Made by a program: the position numbers and the translations under genes. Below, piece after piece: positions 35,186-45,175 of a stretch of 64,000 nucleotides of DNA (position 1 is its first letter; each line of letters begins with the position of its first letter). Source of the stretch: Paludibacter propionicigenes WB4 (GTDB taxonomy: Bacteria > Bacteroidota > Bacteroidia > Bacteroidales > Paludibacteraceae); contig NC_014734.1 of NCBI RefSeq assembly GCF_000183135.1, positions 868,001-932,000 on the forward strand, given 5' to 3'. Below the pieces are notes generated by a model. It worked only from the letters and a program-made list of their open reading frames with translations. It ran no database searches and was not told the origin of the DNA.

Positions 35186-35638
35186 ATGGCATTACAAGTA
35201 GGCGATAAAGCACCAGCCGTATTAGGAATAAACCAGGATGGCAAAGAAATTAAGCTATCAGATTTTGCAGGTAAAAAAGTGGTTCTATACTTCTACCCCA
35301 AAGATAATACACCAGGTTGCACTGCACAGGCTTGCAGCTTACGCGATAATTATGACGATTTACAAAAAGCAGGTTATGAGGTGATTGGCGTAAGTACGGA
35401 CAGTGCTGCTTCGCATCTGAAATTTATTGCAAAACAAAATCTTCCATTTCAACTAATTGCCGATACCGACAAGAAACTATCCGAAATTTTCGGAACATGG
35501 GGCGAAAAATCACTTTACGGCAAACAATACATGGGAACATTCCGTACAACATTTATTATCGACGAAACCGGTACTATTACACGCATTATGCTACCCAAAG
35601 AGGTAAATACAAAAACACACGCCTCTCAAATTCTATAA
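35186..35638 (+). CDS. bcp: Thioredoxin-dependent thiol peroxidase, Bcp/PrxQ
   Basis: 150 residues. Peroxidatic Cys45 and resolving Cys50 in NTPGCTAQACSLRD define an atypical two-cysteine peroxiredoxin. It removes hydrogen peroxide and organic peroxides in the cytoplasm using thioredoxin. The rest (VIGVSTDSAASHLKF, LISDTD-like LIADTDKKLSEIFG, and RTTFIIDE) is typical. A strong terminator follows at 35660. Confidence 0.95.
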   Translation: MALQVGDKAPAVLGINQDGKEIKLSDFAGKKVVLYFYPKDNTPGCTAQACSLRDNYDDLQKAGYEVIGVSTDSAASHLKFIAKQNLPFQLIADTDKKLSEIFGTWGEKSLYGKQYMGTFRTTFIIDETGTITRIMLPKEVNTKTHASQIL

Positions 35639-35659
35639 ATAACGAATTAGAAAAAATGA

Positions 35660-35690
35660 AGTCTTGCCTGAATTGCAAGACTCTTTTTTT
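35660..35690 (+). terminator. Terminator of bcp
   Basis: AGTCTTGC/GCAAGACT, 8-bp stem with a 7-base loop followed by C and T7. It ends the bcp transcript. Confidence 0.88.
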
Positions 35691-35714
35691 ACTCCGGAAA
35701 ATAGAATAATTCCG

Positions 35715-35722
35715 TACCTTTG
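35715..35722 (+). promoter_or_regulatory. -7 element of the methyltransferase gene
   Basis: TACCTTTG, 14 bases before ATG 35736. The leader is extremely short. The frame open upstream from 35664 runs through the bcp terminator and promoter, so the later ATG is preferred. Confidence 0.65.
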
Positions 35723-35735
35723 CAAAAAAAAGAAA

Positions 35736-36908
35736 ATGCAGAACAGCCAGATAACAACTTTCTTCGAAAAACTTCAACTACATATCGACAATAAAGAGTT
35801 AGTAAAATTGACACTGGCCGGAAAACGAGATAAGAATTCTGATCTCAAAAAACTAATTGTAAGTCCTGTAGAATTGAAAAAAGGTTATTATCTGAATTTC
35901 GTTTATCGACATAACACAAAAGATATTACAAAGAATTTTGAAATTACCGAAGGTATTGATCTGCTGCTAAAATTGTTAGAAAATGATTTTCTAAATGCCG
36001 ATTTGTTTTCAGCAAAAGAGAACATTAATTTGTCTACTCTACCCAATGGTAAAACATTGTTGAAATTCAACAAACCAACAATGACAACAAACCTCACATT
36101 TACTCACGATAAACCTAAAGAACGTCTGATTGACACGAAAGACAACATTTACCTGCGTGAATTGGGTATTACAAATATTAATGGAGATGTTCGTCGCGAG
36201 ATGAGCGATAAGTTTAAACAAATAAACCAGTATATAGAGCTTCTTTCCCCCTATTTGAATGAACTTGAACTGACTGATGAGTTCCACATTGCCGATATGG
36301 GTTCCGGTAAAGGTTATTTAACATTTACCCTTTATGATTATGTAACTAACAGACTGAAAGTGAACATTAAAACTACCGGAGTTGAGTTTCGTCAGGAATT
36401 AGTAGATACTTGCAATAATATTGCACAAAAAGCCGATTTATCGGGTCTTAGTTTCACGAAAGGAACAATTGAACAAGCTGAACTCCATAAAATAGATATA
36501 CTCATTGCGCTGCATGCCTGCGATACTGCCACCGACGATGCTATTTTCAGAGGTATCAAATCGGAAGCCGAATTAATTGTTTGTGCCCCTTGTTGCCATA
36601 AACAGATTCGAAAAGCTATGCATGTACAGAATGAACTTGCAAATGTCACCCGATTTGGTATACTTAAAGAAAGACAGGCTGAAATCATAACCGACACATT
36701 GCGAGCAATGATTTTAGAAGCATATGGTTATAAAACCAATGTTTTTGAGTTCATTTCATTGGAACACACACCTAAAAATGTTATGATCGTAGGTCGTAAA
36801 ACCAAAGGGTTTCCACGGAACAAACAAGATATTTTTAAAAATATTAGTGCAATAAAAGAACTTTATGGTATTGAAAAACATTATCTTGAAAAGCTTCTTG
36901 AAATTTAG
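35736..36908 (+). CDS. SAM-dependent methyltransferase (METTL25/Methyltransf_32-like)
   Basis: 390 residues from ATG 35736. The N-terminal 170 residues form a helical/beta unit with DTKDNIYLRELGITN. The methyltransferase domain starts at HIADMGSGKGYLTF (184-197, motif I) and has TGVEFRQELVDTCN, ALHACDTATDDAI, and CAPCCHKQIRKAM (about 288-300). The last is a cysteine-rich motif typical of Methyltransf_32 proteins, which include tRNA/rRNA-linked homologues of METTL25. Substrate is unknown. Confidence 0.85.
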   Translation: MQNSQITTFFEKLQLHIDNKELVKLTLAGKRDKNSDLKKLIVSPVELKKGYYLNFVYRHNTKDITKNFEITEGIDLLLKLLENDFLNADLFSAKENINLSTLPNGKTLLKFNKPTMTTNLTFTHDKPKERLIDTKDNIYLRELGITNINGDVRREMSDKFKQINQYIELLSPYLNELELTDEFHIADMGSGKGYLTFTLYDYVTNRLKVNIKTTGVEFRQELVDTCNNIAQKADLSGLSFTKGTIEQAELHKIDILIALHACDTATDDAIFRGIKSEAELIVCAPCCHKQIRKAMHVQNELANVTRFGILKERQAEIITDTLRAMILEAYGYKTNVFEFISLEHTPKNVMIVGRKTKGFPRNKQDIFKNISAIKELYGIEKHYLEKLLEI

Positions 36909-37017
36909 ACCTAAATAAAGAGTAAACTGATTATTTCAATTATAATTACAAAGAAAGCGCAGAAAAATATGTATAAAAATAAATTGTACTTTCAGTTCGT
37001 AAGTAAGTTTTATTTTT

Positions 37018-37025
37018 TACTTTTG
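37018..37025 (+). promoter_or_regulatory. -7 element of ppa
   Basis: TACTTTTG, with TTCG at 36996-36999 as a near-consensus -33 (18-base spacing). The leader is about 45 nt to ATG 37076. Confidence 0.65.
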
Positions 37026-37075
37026 CACGCTCAAAAAACACAAAATTTAAATCATAACTAAAAAAGCAAATCTAA

Positions 37076-37642
37076 ATGCGTAATAATTTTAATCCCTGGC
37101 ATCAGGTTACTCCTCATACTGATGCAAATGATGTTGTAAAAGGTATTATTGAAATTCCCAAAGGTAACCGGGCTAAATACGAACTCGATAAAGAAAGTGG
37201 TCTTCTTCGTTTAGACAGAGTATTGTTTTCATCCATGTATTATCCTCATAATTACGGATTTATACCACAAAGTTATTGCGATGACCATGACCCGCTGGAT
37301 ATCCTTATTCTTTCACAAATAGAAGTGGTGCCTTTATGTATAGTCGAAGCCAAAGTGATTGGTGTAATGAGAATGTTGGATAACGGCGAAGCTGATGATA
37401 AAATTATTGCTGTAGCAGCCGGCGACCCAAGTGTCACTCACTACAATGACATATCCGAGCTCCCACCTCACATGACAACTGAAATAATGAGCTTTTTTGA
37501 AGACTATACTAAGTTGGAAAACAAAACTGTTGTAGTTGAAAAATTCTTTGATAAAGAGACGGCAATGGAAATTTTAAATAATAGTTATAAAATGTACCAA
37601 CAACATTACGGAGAATTACATAAGTGGTTCTTTGGAAAATAA
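37076..37642 (+). CDS. ppa: Inorganic pyrophosphatase, family I
   Basis: 188 residues. It hydrolyses PPi to phosphate and drives biosynthetic reactions. Family I features are [45 protein letters not shown] (catalytic aspartates in D-x-D-P-L-D) and [12 protein letters not shown]. In the signature the second position is His rather than the usual S/G/D/N, a minor departure. It is a stand-alone gene with its own promoter and terminator. Confidence 0.95.
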   Translation: MRNNFNPWHQVTPHTDANDVVKGIIEIPKGNRAKYELDKESGLLRLDRVLFSSMYYPHNYGFIPQSYCDDHDPLDILILSQIEVVPLCIVEAKVIGVMRMLDNGEADDKIIAVAAGDPSVTHYNDISELPPHMTTEIMSFFEDYTKLENKTVVVEKFFDKETAMEILNNSYKMYQQHYGELHKWFFGK

Positions 37643-37664
37643 CTATCAGAAAGAAATTCAAACA

Positions 37665-37700
37665 AATCCCCTTAAATTGATCAATCAACTTAAGGGGATT
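37665..37700. terminator. Hairpin between convergent ppa and dus
   Basis: AATCCCCTTAA/TTAAGGGGATT, 11-bp stem with a 14-base loop. The T tract is weak (GTGGTTTT). It probably ends ppa and may also serve dus. Confidence 0.65.
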
Positions 37701-37719
37701 GTGGTTTTAATCAGGAACA

Positions 37720-38700
37720 CTACATTTTTTCAATTATGTTCAAGGCTTCCCCACAATTTTTACAATGCATTAATTGATCGCGCCATTGAGCGGCTCCATC
37801 GAAACCATTGAGATAAATTTTGAAGAAACGCTTCAGCACATTGAAATTCCCTTTCTCTTTCCATGTTGTATCATAAAGCTGTATGTGCTTTACAACTAAA
37901 TCAATACGCATTTGTCTGCTTATTTCTTTGTCAACAGCATTGAACATCCATGGATTTTTAAAAACACCTCTACCCACCATCACTCCATCCACTCCAAAGT
38001 CTCGAACCTTGGCTAAAGCGGTAGCATGACTATCTACATCGCCATTCCCCAGTATCAGAGTAGAACTTTTTGACTGATTTCGAAGCTGAACGGCTTTGCC
38101 AATCTCGTCCCACAACGCTAAACCGTTTGACATCATAGATCGCGTTCGGCCATGAATAGTAATGGCTGCCGGATGCACTTCGAGCAACTGCCCTATCCAT
38201 TCTTCGGTAACTATAGAACTAAATCCAATACGGGTTTTTACACTCACAGGCAAGTTAGTCCCTTCGCGAGTAGCTACGACGATTTGTTTTGCCATTTCGG
38301 GATGATTAATCAAATCGGAACAGCTATGGTTTTTCACAACCTTTTTCACCGGGCAGCCCATGTTTATATCAATGCCATCAAACAGTCCCATAGCGGAAAT
38401 CAACTTTGCACTTTCGTGAAATTTCACCGGATCGGATCCCCAAATCTGAGCAACGAGTTTAGTGTTTGTAGCTTTGAGCAACTCACGTTCTGTTTCGCTC
38501 ACATGCAGTCTGGTAGCTACAAACTCCCGTCCTTTCTCATTGCAAAGCCCATCGGCGGAAGTAAACTCCGTAAACATCACATGCAACGCATCCGATTCAG
38601 AGACCGAACGGATCACCTCTCTGAAAACGGTATCAGTCACATCCTCCATAGGTGCCAGCGCAATGATGGGTTTTTGGAGAGATTGCCAGAAATTCAACAT
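37720..38700 (-). CDS. dus: tRNA-dihydrouridine synthase
   Basis: 326 residues. FMN-binding LAPMEDVTD near 15-23, the catalytic Cys116 in DINMGCPVKKVVKN, KTRIGF near 158-163, TIHGRTRS near 182-189, and GNGDVDS then GVMVGRGVFKNPW follow the Dus family. It reduces uridines in the tRNA D-loop. The exact Dus subtype (A, B or C) cannot be set. Confidence 0.9.
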   Translation of the reverse strand: MLNFWQSLQKPIIALAPMEDVTDTVFREVIRSVSESDALHVMFTEFTSADGLCNEKGREFVATRLHVSETERELLKATNTKLVAQIWGSDPVKFHESAKLISAMGLFDGIDINMGCPVKKVVKNHSCSDLINHPEMAKQIVVATREGTNLPVSVKTRIGFSSIVTEEWIGQLLEVHPAAITIHGRTRSMMSNGLALWDEIGKAVQLRNQSKSSTLILGNGDVDSHATALAKVRDFGVDGVMVGRGVFKNPWMFNAVDKEISRQMRIDLVVKHIQLYDTTWKEKGNFNVLKRFFKIYLNGFDGAAQWRDQLMHCKNCGEALNIIEKM

Positions 38701-38768
38701 ATTTACAATTCTATTTATTATTTTCGAAGCAAATATCGCGAACGAAGTGAGTAAATATCAGCTACAGG

Positions 38769-39803
38769 CTAAATATCTGCCTTTAATTTGGGGCGCAATC
38801 TGCTTTTAAAAATCTTGCTATCAGCGTATTTTTGATGATGCTGAACGCGCAATTTCTTACGGTCTTCGAGTGGAAGTTGAATAACCGTTTTGCAATCGTC
38901 GCAACAGCAACCTTCATATTTCGTTTTGCAGTCATCGCACTGGATAAAAAGCAAATGACAATCATCATTGGCACAATTGGTATGTGTATCAGCAGGTTTT
39001 CCGCATTGGTGACAATGAGAAATCACTTGACCATCTACAGATTCCCCCAATCTTTGATCGAAAACAAAATTCTTTCCATAAAATTTCGATTCAATGCCGA
39101 GCTTTTTTATTTGCTGTGCATATTCGATAATGCCTCCATAGAGTTGCGACACATTTTCAAAACCGTTGTTAATCAGGAATGAACTTGCCTTTTCGCAACG
39201 GATACCCCCAGTGCAATACAATAAAAAAGGCTTGTCTTTCTCATCCTTATATTTTTCCAGCACCATCAGAATTTCTTCGCGAAAAGTATCTGCATCAGGG
39301 CAAAAAGCATTTTTAAAATGCCCGATTTCACTTTCGTAATGGTTACGCATATCTACAACAATCGCTTCCGGCTCTTCGATGGCTTCGTGAAACTCAAGTG
39401 CAGTTAGGTGTTTGCCCACTTTTGATAAATCGTAAGTGTTGTCAGGCAACCCGTCTGCTACAATTTTCGGACGCACTTTGATGGTTAGTTTGTAGAATGA
39501 CTTTCCATCATCTTCAATCGCCTGTTTAATTGGCACATTGGTAAGTTGTGGAATGGCGTACAGTTGCTTTAAAAACTCTGCCATATTATCTTCGGGTACA
39601 CTCATTTGAGCATTAATGCCTTCGTGCGCTACATAAATCCGCCCGAAGCAATTCAGTGCAAACCATTGCTCATAAACCTGGTTACGAAATTCAGTAGGAT
39701 TGTTTATCTCAAAATACTTGTAAAATGAAATTGTTTGTCGTTTAAATGACTCGTTATGAAGGTTTTCTTTTAAAATTCGTCTGTCAATTCTATTCTCTAA
39801 CAT
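38769..39803 (-). CDS. trhO: Oxygen-dependent tRNA uridine(34) hydroxylase (rhodanese-like)
   Basis: 344 residues. An N-terminal YceA/UPF0176 acylphosphatase-like domain (GRIYVAHEGINAQMSVPE) is followed by a rhodanese domain with Cys197 in LYCTGGIRCEKAS. A C-terminal cysteine cluster (HCHQCGKPADTHTNC...CDDCKTKYEGCCCDDC) is present, as in longer members. TrhO forms 5-hydroxyuridine at position 34 of tRNA in an O2-dependent way. It is notable in an otherwise anaerobe-looking genome. It lies 69 bases upstream of dus on the same strand and may be cotranscribed with it. Confidence 0.9.
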   Translation of the reverse strand: MLENRIDRRILKENLHNESFKRQTISFYKYFEINNPTEFRNQVYEQWFALNCFGRIYVAHEGINAQMSVPEDNMAEFLKQLYAIPQLTNVPIKQAIEDDGKSFYKLTIKVRPKIVADGLPDNTYDLSKVGKHLTALEFHEAIEEPEAIVVDMRNHYESEIGHFKNAFCPDADTFREEILMVLEKYKDEKDKPFLLYCTGGIRCEKASSFLINNGFENVSQLYGGIIEYAQQIKKLGIESKFYGKNFVFDQRLGESVDGQVISHCHQCGKPADTHTNCANDDCHLLFIQCDDCKTKYEGCCCDDCKTVIQLPLEDRKKLRVQHHQKYADSKIFKSRLRPKLKADI

Positions 39804-39901
39804 TTGCCCGTTCTACTTTTTATTAATTCAATTTGAGTAGAACATAACAACCGATTCTTGTTATTTGTTTTATTCTGCCTAAAAAAGTGTGAGCGTAAAA
39901 C

Positions 39902-41056
39902 TTAGCTGAATAAATTTTTATAGTTGACAATGCGGTGTTCTTTGATAGTCATTTCGTCACTACCGGCATAAACCAAATTCGATTTGCCTACCCGATCGGG
40001 TACAATCTTTTTTAAATAATCCAACCCTTTTAGAAAATGAGGTGTAAACGTTTCAGCTGATTTTATTTCAAATAAATTCAATTGATAACCGGCTTCCTGC
40101 ATAATATCAACTTCATTACCGTGATTATCGCGATAGAAATATAGATTGTTATCTAATCCTGAATTATACCGCTTTTTAAGTAATTCGAGCGTTACCATAT
40201 TTTCAAACAGCGAACCTCGCAACGGATGCGTCTCAACATGCGAGGTGTTTTCAATTCCCAACAGATAAGCCGCCAACCCCACGTCGTAGAAATAAAGCTT
40301 AGGAGTCTTAACCAACCGTTTACTGATATTAGCCGACCAGGGTTGCACTAAAAAAACAATATAAGTTGCCTGCAAAGCCGAAAGCCACGCTTGAATAGTC
40401 ATAGATGAAACACCAACTTCTGTCGCTAAATTATTTGCATTAAAAAGTTGCCCCACACGACCGGCGCACAATTTCATAAATTTTTGAAATAGTGAAACAT
40501 CCTTTACCTGCAAAATTTGACGAATGTCTCTTTCAACGTAGGTTTCATAATAATTCCGATAAGCTTTCGTAGGATTCAGATTATCTGCATACACCCGTGG
40601 ATAAAAGCCATTCAATAGATAATCATTAACCGAATAATTTTTCCCAAAAGCATCAAGTTCAGCTATAGAGAATGGAAGCAACTTCAACAATGCCACTCTA
40701 CCCGCCAAACTTTGAGTCACTTTACTCAACATGGAAACATTATTACTTCCCGTTAAAATAAATTGACCATTTTGCTTCTTTTCGTCTACAATTCCTTGTA
40801 TATACGAGAGTATTTCGGGATAACGCTGAAATTCATCTATAATGGCTCCATCAGGATTGGCTGTAAAAAAAGCACGAGGATCGGATAAAATTTGTTGACG
40901 CACGTCAGGATTTTCGAAAGAATAATAAGGCTTATCCGGAAAAACCTGACGAGCCAATGAAGTTTTACCAGCCTGACGAGGTCCGGTTATCATTACCACC
41001 GGATAGTGCAAAGCCAAATCAACTAATTCTGTTTTTATTTCTCTGTCTACCCACAT
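39902..41056 (-). CDS. AAA ATPase with DUF4143 domain
   Basis: 384 residues from ATG 41056 (MWVDREIKTEL); an upstream in-frame TTG at 41065 is not preferred. It has Walker A GPRQAGKTSLA (25-35), Walker B AIIDEFQRYPE near 74-84, a winged-helix segment (ANNLATEVGVSSMTIQAWLSAL), and DUF4143 C-terminal part with NHGNEVDIMQE and a nuclease-like FEIKSAETF motif. The protein family is common in prokaryotes, with unknown function. It may be a mobile-element-related toxin or defence ATPase. Upstream lies a perfect inverted repeat covering its promoter. Confidence 0.88.
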   Translation of the reverse strand: MWVDREIKTELVDLALHYPVVMITGPRQAGKTSLARQVFPDKPYYSFENPDVRQQILSDPRAFFTANPDGAIIDEFQRYPEILSYIQGIVDEKKQNGQFILTGSNNVSMLSKVTQSLAGRVALLKLLPFSIAELDAFGKNYSVNDYLLNGFYPRVYADNLNPTKAYRNYYETYVERDIRQILQVKDVSLFQKFMKLCAGRVGQLFNANNLATEVGVSSMTIQAWLSALQATYIVFLVQPWSANISKRLVKTPKLYFYDVGLAAYLLGIENTSHVETHPLRGSLFENMVTLELLKKRYNSGLDNNLYFYRDNHGNEVDIMQEAGYQLNLFEIKSAETFTPHFLKGLDYLKKIVPDRVGKSNLVYAGSDEMTIKEHRIVNYKNLFS

Positions 41057-41058
41057 TC

Positions 41059-41120
41059 TGTACAATTTTAAAATACAACTTTAATATTGTACAAATGTAG
41101 TATATATTTTTGATATACAA
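41059..41120 (-). promoter_or_regulatory. Promoter and palindromic operator of the DUF4143 ATPase gene
   Basis: Minus-strand TACATTTG (plus strand CAAATGTA at 41092-41099) and TTG (CAA at 41118-41120) with an 18-base spacer form a promoter. TGTACAAT (41059-41066) and ATTGTACA (41086-41093) form an 8-bp perfect inverted repeat across the start region. The arrangement suggests autoregulation or another repressor, by inference. Confidence 0.5.
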
Positions 41121-41339
41121 GATATTTACTTATAAAAAAATGCAATATTTCAAAGAATTACTTCTATTTTTAGAGCTACAGACTCAAAAAAACTACATTT
41201 ACCCATCATTTGAATCAAACAAAAAGCTCCATTTTTACACTAAAATCAAACGATAAGATTCATAATTTCAACGGTTGTTATTTTCCATTACCAACTACTT
41301 TTTAGTCAATAATGTATTTCAGAAACCGCATAAAAAGAC

Positions 41340-41347
41340 TATCTTTG
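41340..41347 (+). promoter_or_regulatory. -7 element of purL
   Basis: TATCTTTG, with TTTC at 41317-41320 as a weak -33 (19-base spacer). The leader to ATG 41443 is about 90 nt. I saw no purine riboswitch. The rest of the 41121-41442 gap has nothing else recognisable. Confidence 0.6.
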
Positions 41348-41442
41348 CGTTCGAATTGGAGAAAGATTCAAACGCATCACAAGCACTTATGAATCTGTCA
41401 TTTAAAGTCAACAAGAAACTTCTATAACTTCAAAATAAAACA

Positions 41443-44400
41443 ATGATTCAATTTTTCCGAACTCCCGCCCAACATCTTTACGCAGTACAATCCAGTCATC
41501 CTATAGCGGCTGACGATGTACGAAAGTTAGAATGGCTTTTTGGTGAAGCTAAGTTGCTCGAAACCGAAACTGTCGAAGGAAATTACGTCGGTCCGCGCCG
41601 CGAAATGATTACCCCATGGAGTACGAATGCCGTTGAAATCACCCAAAATATGGGAATTTCCGGCATTATTCGTATAGAAGAGTATAGTCTGGTTCCAAGT
41701 ACCCCATCTGCTAAAGGAGGTCTTGAATATGATCCTATGCTTCAGCGGATATACACAGGTCTGGACCAAGAAATTTTTACTGTAAATAAGCAGCCTGATG
41801 CTATTATTTACATCGATGATATTGCTGCTTATAATGCGCAAGAAGGATTGGCATTAAGTCCGGATGAAATTGAATATCTAAACGGAATTGCCGAAAAAAT
41901 TGGAAGAAAACTGACTGACAGTGAGGTTTTCGGATTTTCGCAGGTAAACTCGGAACACTGCCGTCATAAAATCTTCAACGGACAGTTTGTTATCGATGGC
42001 GAAGAAAAAGAACTGAGCCTGTTCAAAATGATTCGCAAAACATCAGAAGAAAATCCAAATAAACTGGTTTCGGCCTACAAAGACAACGTGGCTTTCAACG
42101 CCGGTCCTAAAATTGAGCAATTTGCTCCGGCAAGCGGTGACAAACCAGATTATTTCCAAATCAAAGAAATTGAATCGGTTATTTCATTGAAAGCCGAAAC
42201 ACATAACTTCCCTACGACCGTTGAACCTTTCAACGGTGCAGCTACCGGAGCCGGTGGTGAAATTCGCGACCGCCTCGGTGGTGGAAAAGCCAGTTTGCCA
42301 ATTGCCGGAACAGCGGTTTACATGACTTCATACGCTCGCAACGACAATTCGCGCAGCTGGGAAAATGCTATCAATCCACGCAAATGGTTGTACCAAACAC
42401 CTGAACAAATTCTTATCAAGGCTTCGAACGGAGCTTCGGATTTCGGAAATAAATTTGGTCAACCGCTTATTTGTGGTTCGTTGCTGACTTTTGAGCACGA
42501 AGAAAACAACAAGAAATTCGGTTACGACAAAGTAATTATGTTGGCCGGTGGTGTTGGTTTCGGGACCATGCGCGATGCTTTGAAAGGCGAAGTAGAAGCT
42601 GGCGAAAAAGTGGTGGTAATGGGTGGTGACAACTACCGCATTGGTATGGGAGGTGCTGCTGTATCGTCTGTTCAGACAGGCGAATACGACAACGCCATTG
42701 AGTTAAATGCCGTACAACGTGCCAACCCGGAAATGCAGAAACGCGTTTCGAACGTAATTCGTACATTGGCTGAAGCCGACACAAACCCTATCGTTTCTAT
42801 CCACGACCACGGTGCAGGCGGACACCTGAACTGTTTATCAGAATTGGTAGAATCGACCGGAGGTAAAATTGATTTATCTGCACTTCCTGTCGGTGACCCA
42901 ACCTTGAGTGCCAAAGAAATTGTGGGTAATGAAAGTCAGGAGCGTATGGGATTTGTACTTCCTGAATCGGCTATCGAATCGGTGAAGCGAATTGCCGAAC
43001 GCGAACGTGCTCCGATGTATGTAGTGGGTGAAACTACCGGCGATATGAAATTTGTATTCGAACAAGCCGATGGCGAAAAACCTATCGACCTGCGTCTGGA
43101 TTATATGATTGGTAAACCGCCACGTACGATTATGACCGACAGCACCATTGAAGAAAAATTTGCTCCGGTTGAAATCAGCGAAGAAAAATTACAGGAATAT
43201 ATTCAAAACGTATTGCAGGTAGAATCGGTAGCTTGTAAAGACTGGTTGACAAATAAAGTAGACCGCTCTATTACAGGTAAAATTGCCCGCCAACAAACTG
43301 CAGGCGAAATTCAATTGCCATTGAGTGACCTTGGAGTTGTAGCACTTGATTATCGTGGTAATGCAGGTATAGCTACTTCTATCGGCCATGCACCGCTGGC
43401 AGCTATGGTAGATCCTGAAGCAGGTTCGTTACTGGCTGTAGCTGAAGCATTGACCAATATCGTTTGGGCACCATTGACCGACGGACTGGACAGCGTATCG
43501 TTGAGTGCCAACTGGATGTGGCCTTGTAACAATCCCGGCGAGGATGCCCGTCTTTACAAAGCCGTTGAAGCTTGTAGCGATTTCTGCTGCTCATTGGGCA
43601 TCAATATCCCTACCGGAAAAGACTCACTTTCGATGACTCAAAAATATGGCGACGACAAAGTATTCTCACCCGGAACGGTGATTATCTCGGCCGGCGCTGA
43701 AGTATCGGACGTAAAGAAAACTGTAAGTCAGGTAGTGGTAAACGACCCTAAATCGGCAATTTATTACGTTGACTTCTCTTTTGACAACCATAAACTTGGT
43801 GGTTCGGTATTGGGACAAACACTTAACAAGTTAGGCGACGAAGTACCCACTGTGCAAGATGCGGAATACTTCAAGGCAGCTTTTGACAGCATTCAGGAAT
43901 TAATCAACAAAGGTTTGATTCTGGCAGGACACGATATTTCGGAAGGTGGTATGATTACCGCATTGCTCGAAATGTGTTTTGCTAATGCAAATGGTGGTTT
44001 AAGTGTAAACCTCGAAGGAATCGCCGAAACATCGTTGGTAAACATTTTGTTTGCTGAAAATCCGGGTGTATTGATTCAGGTAAAAGATCGCAAAGTAGTA
44101 GAGAAAGTGCTTGAAGAAAATGGAGTTGGTTATGCCCGTATAGCTACTCCTATTGCCGAACGTCGTTTGGAAATCAAGAAGAAATCAGCTTCCTATTCAT
44201 TCTCCATCAACGAACTGCGCGATATCTGGTTCCGCTCGTCTTACTTGCTTGATCGCAAACAAAGTGGCGAAATCTGCGCTTCGGCTCGTTTCAACAACTA
44301 CAAAAATCAACCGTTGGAATTTGCATTTACCGATAGTTTCAAAGGCAAATTCTCGCAATTCAACATATCACAAGATCGCAAACCTAGTGGCGTGAAAGCA

Positions 44401-45153
44401 GCCATTATCCGCGAAAAAGGAACAAACGGTGACCGCGAAATGGCTTATGCACTTTACCTTGCAGGTTTCGACGTAAAAGACGTTCACATGACCGACCTTG
44501 CAACAGGTCGTGAAACGCTGGAAGACGTAAATATGATTGTGTTCTGTGGTGGATTCTCTAACTCCGACGTTCTTGGTTCAGCCAAAGGTTGGGCAGGTGG
44601 TTTCCTTTTCAACGAAAAAGCAAAATCAGCATTGGATAAATTCTACAGCCGACAAGACACCCTGAGTTTGGGTATTTGTAACGGTTGTCAGTTGATGATA
44701 GAACTTGGATTGGTAAATCAGGAACACGATGTGAAACCACGCATGTTGCACAATGATTCTCATAAATTTGAATCTGCATTCGTGGGCTTAACTATTCCAG
44801 AAAACAATTCGGTAATGCTGGGTTCATTATCCAACAGCAAACTCGGTGTTTGGGTGGCTCACGGTGAAGGAAAATTCTACCTTCCAAAACCGGAAAGCGA
44901 ATACAACATCATTGCTAAATACTCGTATGCAAGCTATCCAGCTAACCCGAATGGTTCTGACTACGGTGTAGCCGGTATTTGTTCTGCAGATGGTCGTCAC
45001 CTGGCTATGATGCCACACCCTGAACGTGCCGTGTTCCCTTGGCAATGGGCTCATTACCCTGCCGACCGCAAAAACAACGACCAGATCACTCCATGGGTGG
45101 AAGCGTTTGTAAATGCCCGGAAATGGGTAGAAAAGACGATTGCTAGTAAGTAG
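41443..45153 (+). CDS. purL: Phosphoribosylformylglycinamidine synthase (single-chain)
   Basis: 1236 residues, long single-chain PurL. Layout: N-terminal linker domain, then FGAM synthase domains with SEVFGFSQVNSEHCRHKIF near 160-178, AETHNFPTTVEPFNGAATGAGGEIRD near 250-275, and a second catalytic half (ANWMWPCNNPGEDARLY and PTGKDSLSM). The C-terminal glutaminase has nucleophile Cys1079 in GICNGCQLM and PHPERAVFPW near 1191-1200. It converts FGAR, glutamine and ATP to FGAM, the fourth step of purine synthesis. Other pur genes are not in the window. Confidence 0.97.
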   Translation: MIQFFRTPAQHLYAVQSSHPIAADDVRKLEWLFGEAKLLETETVEGNYVGPRREMITPWSTNAVEITQNMGISGIIRIEEYSLVPSTPSAKGGLEYDPMLQRIYTGLDQEIFTVNKQPDAIIYIDDIAAYNAQEGLALSPDEIEYLNGIAEKIGRKLTDSEVFGFSQVNSEHCRHKIFNGQFVIDGEEKELSLFKMIRKTSEENPNKLVSAYKDNVAFNAGPKIEQFAPASGDKPDYFQIKEIESVISLKAETHNFPTTVEPFNGAATGAGGEIRDRLGGGKASLPIAGTAVYMTSYARNDNSRSWENAINPRKWLYQTPEQILIKASNGASDFGNKFGQPLICGSLLTFEHEENNKKFGYDKVIMLAGGVGFGTMRDALKGEVEAGEKVVVMGGDNYRIGMGGAAVSSVQTGEYDNAIELNAVQRANPEMQKRVSNVIRTLAEADTNPIVSIHDHGAGGHLNCLSELVESTGGKIDLSALPVGDPTLSAKEIVGNESQERMGFVLPESAIESVKRIAERERAPMYVVGETTGDMKFVFEQADGEKPIDLRLDYMIGKPPRTIMTDSTIEEKFAPVEISEEKLQEYIQNVLQVESVACKDWLTNKVDRSITGKIARQQTAGEIQLPLSDLGVVALDYRGNAGIATSIGHAPLAAMVDPEAGSLLAVAEALTNIVWAPLTDGLDSVSLSANWMWPCNNPGEDARLYKAVEACSDFCCSLGINIPTGKDSLSMTQKYGDDKVFSPGTVIISAGAEVSDVKKTVSQVVVNDPKSAIYYVDFSFDNHKLGGSVLGQTLNKLGDEVPTVQDAEYFKAAFDSIQELINKGLILAGHDISEGGMITALLEMCFANANGGLSVNLEGIAETSLVNILFAENPGVLIQVKDRKVVEKVLEENGVGYARIATPIAERRLEIKKKSASYSFSINELRDIWFRSSYLLDRKQSGEICASARFNNYKNQPLEFAFTDSFKGKFSQFNISQDRKPSGVKAAIIREKGTNGDREMAYALYLAGFDVKDVHMTDLATGRETLEDVNMIVFCGGFSNSDVLGSAKGWAGGFLFNEKAKSALDKFYSRQDTLSLGICNGCQLMIELGLVNQEHDVKPRMLHNDSHKFESAFVGLTIPENNSVMLGSLSNSKLGVWVAHGEGKFYLPKPESEYNIIAKYSYASYPANPNGSDYGVAGICSADGRHLAMMPHPERAVFPWQWAHYPADRKNNDQITPWVEAFVNARKWVEKTIASK

Positions 45154-45175
45154 TAGGTAGTCCTTAATTATAGAA

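Noticed and set aside
38152-38754. A plus-strand protein opposite dus
   Set aside because: It is antisense to the conserved Dus sequence, with cysteine/histidine-rich noise typical of a shadow frame.
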